A stretch of DNA of 18,463 nt from DAOVDI01 sp965373045. GTDB lineage: Bacteria > Acidobacteriota > Aminicenantia > Aminicenantales > Aminicenantaceae. The stretch spans positions 1-18,463 of the forward strand of contig CBDVEQ010000027.1 in NCBI GenBank assembly GCA_965373045.1, in the 5' to 3' direction. Below the pieces are notes generated by a model. That model was not told the DNA's origin, ran no database searches, and worked only from the letters and a program-made list of their open reading frames with translations. A program made the position numbers and the translations under genes. How positions within the stretch are numbered: position 1 is the first letter of the stretch; every line of letters starts with the position of its first letter. Positions 8,646 to 15,368 of this stretch are shown here, piece by piece.

Positions 8646-9866
8646 ATGAAGACAGATAAACTTGCCGTCTTATCAGGAATAAATCACAAGCCCGATAAGG
8701 GCCAGATCAACCGCCGGGAATTCTTCCATCTCTCTGCGGCCGGTGCAGCCGGGCTAGCGCTGTCCGGCGGATTGTCCGCCCAAGACAAGTCAGCGGAGCA
8801 TACACAGAAGCCTCCCGCCCAGATCAACACCAATATCTCAGACCTGCTTGTCCCGAGAACAGATGATTCCTTGCCTGGAAAATTCCCAGGGAAGGTCGTC
8901 CAGGTCGCGACCAATGATGCAGCATCGGACACGGGATTTGACAGGGCGAAGATCAAAAAAGCGGTGGAACAAGGGCTCCTTGAACTCACAGGAGAAAAGG
9001 ACATCAAGAAGGCCTGGCTGACCTTTGTCAGCCCCAAGGATGTCATCGGACTCAAGCTAAATCCGATCGGTGGAAAGCTGCTCTCCAACCGGCCTGAGAT
9101 GGTGGATGTGCTGATCGAGGGCCTGACCGCAGCCGGAGTGCCGAAGTCCAACATCACTATCTGGGACCGCCGGCTGTTCCAGCTTGAGGAGGCAGGATAC
9201 ACAAAGAATCGCTATCCCGGCATCCGCATCCTCGGCACGGAGATGAAGGGCCCGAATGACGATTTCTACGACGAAAAGGGGGAGCTCTGGGCCAAGGACA
9301 ACATCGACCGCGACTACCCGGCCTATACTGCCGGAGTGGAGATGAAATACAACAAGAACATGCTCCCCTATATGATCAATGAAGGAAAGGAGTCCTATTT
9401 CACCAAGATCGTCACCCGGACCTGCGACAAGATCATCAACATCCCGGTCCTCAAAAACGCCGGTCCCACTGTCACCCTCTGCCTGAAGAACCTCTCCTTC
9501 GGTTCTCTGAGCAATACTTCCCGCCTGCATAAGGTCTGGAACAAAGCCGTGGCCGAGCCCTGTGCAGTCCCCTGTATCAGGGACAAGGTCGTCCTCAATA
9601 TCGTTGATGGTCTAAAGGCCTGCTATGAGGGCGGCCCAGGAGCCAATGCCCAGTACATTTACTTCGCCAATATGATGTTCTTCGGGACCGACCCGGTCGC
9701 CGTGGATACAGTTGGACATGAATACATGATCAAGGAGCGAATGAAACGGGGCGTCCAGCAGCTGGAGGATAAGTCCCGCCGGGCTTACTTGGAGATCGCC
9801 GGTAAGCTGGGATTGGGATTTTACGAGAGGGAGAAGATCCAGCTCAAGACCCTTAATCTCACTTGA
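8646..9866 (+). CDS. Tat-exported DUF362 domain protein
   Basis: 406 residues from the ATG at 8646, with AAAGGAG a few bases upstream; a start 19 codons further upstream has no such site. The N-terminus has a twin-arginine signal: NRREFF with R23 and R24, then a hydrophobic AAGAAGLALSGGL and an SAQ cleavage-like site. The protein is therefore expected to be folded, possibly with a cofactor, before export. The body resembles DUF362 (for example VIGLKLNPIGG, then KIINIPVLKNAG and FFGTDPVAVDTVGHEYM). Some DUF362 proteins carry ferredoxin-type cysteine clusters; none of that form is seen, though scattered cysteines (CDK, CLK, CAVPC, CYEGG) exist. Activity is unknown. It is followed after one base by the DUF6599-like gene. 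GC-rich compared with flanking genes. Confidence 0.88.
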   Translation: MKTDKLAVLSGINHKPDKGQINRREFFHLSAAGAAGLALSGGLSAQDKSAEHTQKPPAQINTNISDLLVPRTDDSLPGKFPGKVVQVATNDAASDTGFDRAKIKKAVEQGLLELTGEKDIKKAWLTFVSPKDVIGLKLNPIGGKLLSNRPEMVDVLIEGLTAAGVPKSNITIWDRRLFQLEEAGYTKNRYPGIRILGTEMKGPNDDFYDEKGELWAKDNIDRDYPAYTAGVEMKYNKNMLPYMINEGKESYFTKIVTRTCDKIINIPVLKNAGPTVTLCLKNLSFGSLSNTSRLHKVWNKAVAEPCAVPCIRDKVVLNIVDGLKACYEGGPGANAQYIYFANMMFFGTDPVAVDTVGHEYMIKERMKRGVQQLEDKSRRAYLEIAGKLGLGFYEREKIQLKTLNLT

Positions 9867-9867
9867 T

Positions 9868-10785
9868 ATGAGAATCGCGGCCGCCTTTTTCCTCCTCTTC
9901 GCTCTAACCTGCGGCGCCCTGTCCGCCGAAGAGAATACACCCGGGTATCTTCCGCGGGATCTTGAATTCGGAGAGTGGAAATGGTCGGAAACTCCCGCCC
10001 CCTACATCGGAGGCGGTCTCTTCGGCTACATCAATGGGGGAGCCGAAATATTCCACGAGTATAACTTCCTAGAGCTGTGGCTTGCCCGGTATTCGGACGG
10101 CGGCGAGGGTGAGATCACGCTGGAAGTCTATAGGATGAAAACACCGGAGGAGGCGTTCGGGATATTCTCCGTCAAGAGGAGCGGCCAGGAAAAGAATAGT
10201 CAAAAAATAAGCAGCATTAACTGGGTAACAGCAGCCCAGATCAACCTGGCCAAAGGCCCCTTCTATGTCAACATCACGGCCTTCGACTCTCCGGCGGGCA
10301 TATTGGAGGATTTTGCCGGCTTTGTGGAGGCAAAGATTAAGGGCGAATCCGCCATCCCTCCTCTGTTGTCCCTTTTTCCCATATCCCAACAGGCCCCCAA
10401 CAGCGGACGATTCATCCAGGGTCAGCTGGCAGCCACCGCGGAATCGATCCTCTTCGGGCGGAATTTCTGGGGATTCAAGACCGGGACAGTGGCCTATTCG
10501 GTCCGCTACCTTCCTTCAAACTCCAAGGCGATCATCCTCTTATTCAAAACAAAGATTTCAGGTATCGAGGAACTCGTCCAGTCCCTCTTCGAGGAATACC
10601 TTGAGGACGTAAAAACCGAAGGAGAGATTGCTTCCGGGAAAAACGCTGTGGGTAACATCTTCCTGTTCAAATCCAAAGGCCGCAAAGCTGTCCTCATCCA
10701 GGGGGAAAGAAATCCTGTATTCGCCAAAATCCTGCTGGAGAAACTCCTCTCAAGATCAGTTTATCCAGAATTGCTTAACAAATAA
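9868..10785 (+). CDS. DUF6599-like exported protein
   Basis: 305 residues. A Sec signal peptide (MRIAAAFFLLFALTCGALSA, about 1-20) precedes a secreted domain. YINGGAEIFHEYNF (54-67) and MKTPEEAFGIFSVKRSG (90-106) look like the characteristic NG-A-E-Y-F and AFGI-S-R motifs that I associate with DUF6599, a family of unknown function known from Acidobacteriota and relatives. The ATG lies one base after the stop of the DUF362 gene, so translation is probably coupled and the two products probably act together outside the inner membrane, one exported by Tat and one by Sec. The ureohydrolase gene starts 12 bases downstream. Family named from memory of its motifs; activity unknown. Confidence 0.72.
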   Translation: MRIAAAFFLLFALTCGALSAEENTPGYLPRDLEFGEWKWSETPAPYIGGGLFGYINGGAEIFHEYNFLELWLARYSDGGEGEITLEVYRMKTPEEAFGIFSVKRSGQEKNSQKISSINWVTAAQINLAKGPFYVNITAFDSPAGILEDFAGFVEAKIKGESAIPPLLSLFPISQQAPNSGRFIQGQLAATAESILFGRNFWGFKTGTVAYSVRYLPSNSKAIILLFKTKISGIEELVQSLFEEYLEDVKTEGEIASGKNAVGNIFLFKSKGRKAVLIQGERNPVFAKILLEKLLSRSVYPELLNK

Positions 10786-10797
10786 AGGATGATAAAT

Positions 10798-11619
10798 ATG
10801 CCGGCTTCTTCTAAAAATAAACCCGTAATAATGGGATTCCCTTTTGATGATAATTCTTCGTATATGAAGGGCGCTGCATTAGCGCCTCCATTGATAAGGA
10901 AAGCGCTTTACTCAAAGTCATCAAATCTATGGAGCGAAACGGGAATTGACCTGAAACAAGAATCCATATTAACCGATGCAGGTGATTTGAAATTTTCACC
11001 GGATAGTAATTCTTTTGAAGAAATTGAAAAGTCGATTACAAAGCTGCTCAATGGAAATTTTATTCCGGTTTCGCTTGGAGGGGACCATTCAATTACCTAT
11101 CCGATAATAAAAGCTTTTAATAAAAAATACCCGGAAATTCATATCCTCCATTTAGATGCACATCCTGACCTTTATGATGAATTGGAGGGAAATCGTGATT
11201 CTCACGCATGTCCGTTTGCAAGGATTATGGAAAACGGCCTGGCTAAAAGAATTACTCAGGTTGGCATCAGAACAATAAACAGGCAACAGAAAAAACAGGC
11301 GGAAAAATTTGGCGTCGAAGTAATTGATATGATATCCTGGAAAGACGACATGCCTCTGGAATTTAAAGCCCCTGTGTATATATCCATCGATATAGATGTG
11401 CTTGATCCGGCCTTTGCTCCAGGTGTTTCACATTATGAGCCCGGCGGGCTTTCTACGCGACAGCTTATTACCTGTATTCAGAATGTGTCAGCACCGAAAA
11501 TCATTGGCGCTGATATTGTTGAGTTTAATCCTAAACGGGATGAGTCAGGTATTACAGCAATGGTTTGCGCAAAGATACTAAAAGAAACTATCGCGAAGAT
11601 AGTAAGTTTATCTGGATAA
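10798..11619 (+). CDS. Arginase/agmatinase-family ureohydrolase
   Basis: 273 residues from the second ATG (10798). The first ATG at 10789 touches the AAAGG ribosome binding site, whereas 10798 has about nine bases of spacing. All six manganese ligands of the ureohydrolase fold are present: H97 in GGDHS, D120, H122 and D124 in DAHPD, and D198 and D200 in SIDID. It should hydrolyse a guanidino compound to urea plus an amine or amino acid in the cytoplasm. The substrate is unclear: the stretches LYDELEGNRDSHACPFARIM and DPAFAPGVSHYEPGGLS recall the plant arginase branch, which lies close to agmatinases in sequence, so arginine and agmatine are both possible. It follows the DUF6599-like gene by 12 bases but is more AT-rich, so co-transcription does not imply common origin. 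Family very sure. Confidence 0.92.
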   Translation: MPASSKNKPVIMGFPFDDNSSYMKGAALAPPLIRKALYSKSSNLWSETGIDLKQESILTDAGDLKFSPDSNSFEEIEKSITKLLNGNFIPVSLGGDHSITYPIIKAFNKKYPEIHILHLDAHPDLYDELEGNRDSHACPFARIMENGLAKRITQVGIRTINRQQKKQAEKFGVEVIDMISWKDDMPLEFKAPVYISIDIDVLDPAFAPGVSHYEPGGLSTRQLITCIQNVSAPKIIGADIVEFNPKRDESGITAMVCAKILKETIAKIVSLSG

Positions 11620-11634
11620 ATATTACTAAAACCA

Positions 11635-11665
11635 ATTTCCACCCTCTGAGCTGCTGCATCAACAA
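11635..11665 (+). repeat. 31-bp direct repeat, copy 2
   Basis: Same orientation as copy 1 at 8556-8586 and identical except for one base (A for T at position 24). It starts 15 bases after the ureohydrolase stop, in the 134-base space between that gene and the convergent alcohol dehydrogenase. The two copies bracket exactly three genes. Confidence 0.9.
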
Positions 11666-11753
11666 TAATACTCAGAACAAACATATCCACCAGATCCGCC
11701 GATTGATCCCATGTCCGACCTGCCAATCCTTCCGAAAAGAGCTTTTTGCGTTT

Positions 11754-12890
11754 TTATCCTTGGTGGAAGGCTTTCTGCAACATCTCAAGGTAATCCGCTT
11801 CCGAAGCATCGCGGGGATTGGAGGGAGTGGAGTTGTTTTCGTATGATTTTTTTGCCAGCTCCAAAAGCCGCCCCTCCTCCACACCGGTCTCGTGGAGAAA
11901 TGGGATGTTGAAATCCCGGGCCAGTTTCTTCACTTTTTTGATCAGAAGCTTGGCCGCCTTTTCGTCATCGGCCTCTTCGATCCCGGCGATCCGGGCGATT
12001 TCCGCATAGCGCTCCGTCACGACGGGCATGTTGTACTCCATCACAACAGGCAGGAAAATGGAATTGGCCACCCCGTGAGGTGTGTCGTAGACGGACCCGA
12101 CGGATTCGGCGATGCAGTGGACCGATCCCACGTCGCTGTTGCCGAAGGCGAAACCGGCCAGCGTGCTCCCGAGCATCAGGTCCTCCCGCGCCTTAGCATT
12201 GTCCTTGATATCTTTGTAGGCATCCTCAAGCGAGCCGAAAATCAGCCGGAGAGCTTCCCGGGCGAAGAGATCGGTGACGGGACTGGCCGGCTTGACGGTA
12301 AAGGCCTCGACGGCATGGGTCAGGGCGTCAAGTCCCGTGGAAGCCACCAAATCCTTTGGGAGGCTCTTCAGAAGATCGGGATCGACAACGGCGGCGGCCG
12401 GGTACATCTCAGGCCCCTTGATGCTCATCTTGAACTTCCGGCCCACATGGGTGATGACCGACACCCAGGTCACCTCACTGCCTGTCCCACAAGTGGTGGG
12501 AACGGCCACCAGGGGCAGGGGCGGTGTCAAGTACTTCGCCTTCCCCTCATAATCCTCTATTTTTCCCGGGTTGGTGCCCAGCAGGGCAACGGCCTTGGCC
12601 GCGTCCAGGACGCTCCCACCGCCCAGTCCGATGATGAGATCGGGCTTGAGGCGCCTGATCTCTTCCCCGGCCCGGTCCACAGTCGTGTTCCGGGGATTGG
12701 GCTCTACCCCATCAAACACGGAAATCTCCGGAAATATGTTCGTCACCCTGTCCGCTATTCCGGAGGAACGGATCCCCAGGTCAGTCACCAGATAAGGCCG
12801 GGCTGCCTTCATCTCCTCTGCAACCAGGTGTTTAAGCTGCGCCAGAGAGCCGGGCTCAAAAATCATCCTTGTAGGCATGTGAAAGCGCAC
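11754..12890 (-). CDS. Iron-containing (group III) alcohol dehydrogenase
   Basis: 378 residues from a GTG at 12890, chosen because AGGAG lies six bases upstream; a TTG two codons earlier sits directly on that site. The N-terminal Rossmann-like half has the NAD(P)-binding GGGSVLDAAKA (about 90-100) and PTTCGTGSEVT. The C-terminal helical half has the metal ligands D188 and H192 (GLDALTHAVEAF), H258 (SVHCIAESVG) and H272 (DTPHGVANS). Length is normal. It should interconvert an alcohol and an aldehyde or ketone with NAD(P)H in the cytoplasm; the substrate is not predictable. Its start overlaps the end of the S41 peptidase gene by 35 bases, suggesting translational coupling. It is markedly GC-rich compared with its neighbours, hinting at a separate origin. 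Family sure. Confidence 0.92.
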   Translation of the reverse strand: MRFHMPTRMIFEPGSLAQLKHLVAEEMKAARPYLVTDLGIRSSGIADRVTNIFPEISVFDGVEPNPRNTTVDRAGEEIRRLKPDLIIGLGGGSVLDAAKAVALLGTNPGKIEDYEGKAKYLTPPLPLVAVPTTCGTGSEVTWVSVITHVGRKFKMSIKGPEMYPAAAVVDPDLLKSLPKDLVASTGLDALTHAVEAFTVKPASPVTDLFAREALRLIFGSLEDAYKDIKDNAKAREDLMLGSTLAGFAFGNSDVGSVHCIAESVGSVYDTPHGVANSIFLPVVMEYNMPVVTERYAEIARIAGIEEADDEKAAKLLIKKVKKLARDFNIPFLHETGVEEGRLLELAKKSYENNSTPSNPRDASEADYLEMLQKAFHQG

Positions 12891-14271
12891 GGTCAACTCC
12901 TATCTTTTTCTTTACCTTTGTTAGAATATCACTTCTGCCGTCAGTGAAACGGACCTTGATCGCATATTCTTTTCCTTTATCATCAAGGACGAACTCAACC
13001 CGCACATCGGACCAGCCATCAAGAATAAAATACGTCTCGCTTAGAGGAATCATCTTGAATTTTCGAGGTCCCGACTTAAAAAACAGCTGCCCGTCCTCCA
13101 AAGTAACAATACTGCGTGTATACTGCCCCACATATTTTTTTAAGATTTCCTCTTGAACCTTTTGGGGCTCCAACTTTGCTTTGATACTATCCAGTGCCCA
13201 CTGCAGTCTTTGTTTTTTTTCCTCGTCTCCGGTCTTCTCCATAAGTTTTTCAAGCGCCGTGCAGCGGGCTTTGTCCAGGGCTTTATCCCGAGGAATCGAA
13301 ATATGCGGCTCGATACCTTTGCCTTCCCAGTTTGTTTTAGTGATGGGATTTATGGCTCTTCCGCTCGGAACCCATACGAGAAAATTATCATCCACGATAC
13401 GGCTTCCGCCCGGATGGGCTCCTCCACCTGTCGTTTCACCAACAATGGTGGCTCTCTTAAGGTTTTTTAGGTTATAGGTGAATTCTTCGGCTGCGGAGAA
13501 TGTACGGGAACTTGTCAGGATGTAGAGATCAGTATCGTACATCTTTTTTCCAGGCACATAACGAAGAGTCCAAAACTGCTTTATGGTATCGTCGCCGCGC
13601 CATTCAAAACTGTTCAAATACGTATACTCCTCGAGAAAATAGCTGCTTATTATCTGGATCGTAAACGGACTGCCGCCGCCGTTATTGCGGAGGTCGATGA
13701 TGACTGCATCGGAATTAGCTAAAAAATTCATGGCTGCAATGATTGTCTCAGCTGCTTGATCTAAGCCGGAAAAGCCTGTCAGGTCGAGATAACCAATGTT
13801 TCCTTCCAGAATCTCCAGTCTTCGAAATCCAAAATTTCGCTGACGCTCCCGCTCGATTCGTGCCTTTCGCGCCTTCTCCCGTTCTTCTTTGCTTCTGCTG
13901 TTGCCGGTCCTGATCCTTTTGACGGCTTCGGGGTCGTATATGACTCGGATGTGTTTGTCCTTGCTTATTTTGCGTAAATCATTTGTAAGTGTCCTTGCAA
14001 ATGCATTCTTATTATTAATTTTGTCATATTTTCCTTCTTTAAGCTGTGTGTTCAGATGATCTTCCATTTTTTTGGCTGTCTCGGGGAAAATATAATTGCT
14101 CGTAAGCAGCTTACAGACACGTTTGACGACTTCAGATTTTAGTTTAGCTGTGAAGGTAATGTCCTCTGCTGCTTTATTTCCTTGAGAAAAAGCCGGCAGG
14201 CTCGCTAGATAGAAAAAGAGTATAAAAAGCAGAATAATCAAACCCGGTTTTTTTGCATTAATTCCAGACAT
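12856..14271 (-). CDS. S41 family peptidase, exported, without PDZ domain
   Basis: 471 residues. A long signal peptide or anchor (about 1-30, hydrophobic LIILLFILFFYLASLPAFSQ) sends it out of the cytoplasm. The N-terminal helical part (40-110) and a charged linker rich in R, E and K (125-147) precede the S41 core: DLRNNGGG 193-200, SSRTFSAAEEF with candidate nucleophile S259, and GETTGGGAHPG with E280. There is no PDZ domain, so it resembles the IRBP/tricorn-like S41 proteins and not CtpA. The last 95 residues look like a beta-rich accessory domain of the DUF3471 kind found after hydrolase domains. The ATG follows AGGAGG at nine bases. Its 3' end overlaps the alcohol dehydrogenase start. The natural substrate is unknown. 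Confidence 0.9.
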   Translation of the reverse strand: MSGINAKKPGLIILLFILFFYLASLPAFSQGNKAAEDITFTAKLKSEVVKRVCKLLTSNYIFPETAKKMEDHLNTQLKEGKYDKINNKNAFARTLTNDLRKISKDKHIRVIYDPEAVKRIRTGNSRSKEEREKARKARIERERQRNFGFRRLEILEGNIGYLDLTGFSGLDQAAETIIAAMNFLANSDAVIIDLRNNGGGSPFTIQIISSYFLEEYTYLNSFEWRGDDTIKQFWTLRYVPGKKMYDTDLYILTSSRTFSAAEEFTYNLKNLKRATIVGETTGGGAHPGGSRIVDDNFLVWVPSGRAINPITKTNWEGKGIEPHISIPRDKALDKARCTALEKLMEKTGDEEKKQRLQWALDSIKAKLEPQKVQEEILKKYVGQYTRSIVTLEDGQLFFKSGPRKFKMIPLSETYFILDGWSDVRVEFVLDDKGKEYAIKVRFTDGRSDILTKVKKKIGVDRALSHAYKDDF

Positions 14272-14310
14272 TGCAGTACTTCCTCCTGTTATCTATACGT
14301 AATTTAATAC

Positions 14311-14316
14311 ATTATA
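14311..14316 (-). promoter_or_regulatory. -10 box upstream of the S41 peptidase gene
   Basis: A perfect TATAAT on the minus strand, about 40 bases before the S41 ATG. The -35 position (TTCCAT, 17 bases upstream) is weak. It would let the S41/alcohol dehydrogenase pair be transcribed separately from the aldolase gene 134 bases upstream. Confidence 0.4.
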
Positions 14317-14405
14317 TCTTACATATTAGTTGCATGGAATAATTTCATTTAAAAATCCGCAGGAAAGAGAACGCTTTATTTTCCACAGGCATCAAAAACG
14401 TCTTT

Positions 14406-15158
14406 TCAGCCGCGAAGTAACTTAATTGTCTGTTGAGCAGATTTTCCAAGAAACAAGGTGTCCGTACCCACTGCAATCAGATTGTAACCCAGGTCAATAT
14501 AAGGTCTTACAGCATCAGCATCCACACCAAATATCCCCACAGGCAATCCAACCTTCAAACAGGCTTTCTTCACGATTTTAACCTTTTGCTGAACTTCTGC
14601 ATCGGATACATTTCCAAGCTTACCCATGCTCCCTGATAGATCATAAGGACCTACAACAACTGCCGAGACTCCAGGCACAGCCACGATTGATTCGATATTC
14701 TCTACTGCATCGATATGCTCAATTTGAGGAATCACAATTACGTTCTTGTTAGCATGATCAACATGGTCTTGGAACTTCATTCCATATCCCTGGGCACGGG
14801 AAATTCCAACGCTCCGTGCTCCCTCTGGAGGATACTTACTAGATTGAAGAATTTTATGTACTTCTTCGGCTGAATTCACATGGGGAACAATGATTCCAGC
14901 AGGATCAATATCGAGCACTTTTTTTATCCATACATCATCATTTGAAGGAACCCGTATAATACATGTACATTTATCTCCAACGGCCTGAAGAACTCTCTGA
15001 ACATCTTTCATTTCCAGTGAACCATGTTCCATATCAATCCAAAGCCAGTCGAATCCCGCTTCGTACAAAATTTCAGCTACCTCCGGGGAAGGCAGCGTTA
15101 AAAAAGTCCCAATAAGTAGATCTCTTTGCTCGAGTCTTTGCCGGAAAGTATCCATCAT
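14406..15158 (-). CDS. HpcH/HpaI aldolase family protein
   Basis: 250 residues, the normal length for class II 2-keto-3-deoxy sugar-acid and 4-hydroxy-2-oxoheptanedioate aldolases. Key features are visible: IDMEHG with catalytic-base H45, IIRVPSND with R69, QIEHIDAVEN with metal ligand E147, and GPYDLSGSMG with metal ligand D173. It should cleave a 2-keto acid aldol to pyruvate plus an aldehyde using a divalent metal in the cytoplasm. Candidates include 2-keto-3-deoxy-L-rhamnonate and related compounds; without pathway genes next to it I do not name one. The start is supported by GAGGAG six bases upstream of a double ATG. It is divergent from the zinc-module membrane protein and heads the minus-strand array with S41 and alcohol dehydrogenase. 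Confidence 0.92.
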   Translation of the reverse strand: MMDTFRQRLEQRDLLIGTFLTLPSPEVAEILYEAGFDWLWIDMEHGSLEMKDVQRVLQAVGDKCTCIIRVPSNDDVWIKKVLDIDPAGIIVPHVNSAEEVHKILQSSKYPPEGARSVGISRAQGYGMKFQDHVDHANKNVIVIPQIEHIDAVENIESIVAVPGVSAVVVGPYDLSGSMGKLGNVSDAEVQQKVKIVKKACLKVGLPVGIFGVDADAVRPYIDLGYNLIAVGTDTLFLGKSAQQTIKLLRG

Positions 15159-15184
15159 TGTTTACTCCTCGTATTCATAATTGG

Positions 15185-15235
15185 TGTCACGTGGGACAGT
15201 TCCTACTTGACAATTCCTAATGGTAACACTAAAGT
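15185..15235 (+). promoter_or_regulatory. Promoter with repeat-rich putative operator
   Basis: TTGACA (15207-15212), a 17-base spacer and TAAAGT (15230-15235) form a plus-strand promoter for the zinc-module gene. It overlaps two adjacent 14-base units (15195-15208 and 15209-15222, sharing GACA, TTCCTA and 11 of 14 bases) and an inverted pair TGTC (15185-15188) and GACA (15195-15198). This lies about 30 bases from the divergent aldolase start, so a bound regulator could affect both genes. Pattern only. Confidence 0.4.
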
Positions 15236-15270
15236 TTTTAATAGTTAATTCAAAAAACTTAGATATGATG

Positions 15271-15295
15271 AAATCTCTTATGGGAGAAGAGATTT
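15271..15295 (+). promoter_or_regulatory. Leader hairpin before the zinc-module gene
   Basis: AAATCTCTT (15271-15279) pairs perfectly with AAGAGATTT (15287-15295) around a seven-base loop containing GGGAG. It lies downstream of the promoter and 73 bases before the ATG. A short T-run follows (one T beyond the stem), so it could act as a weak attenuator or as a regulatory RNA element. Confidence 0.45.
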
Positions 15296-15368
15296 TCATT
15301 GTTAATCAGTGGGTTTGTAATTCGCAGTCTCCTTGGGGATCTTATCAACTTTACACCGGGAGGTAACC

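Noticed and set aside
11587..11603. Hairpin ACTATC/GATAGT at the end of the ureohydrolase gene as terminator
   Set aside because: Six-base stem inside codons and no T-run after it.
11892..12947. 351-codon plus-strand frame opposite the alcohol dehydrogenase
   Set aside because: Antisense shadow of a GC-rich gene; the minus-strand product has all dehydrogenase motifs and metal ligands.
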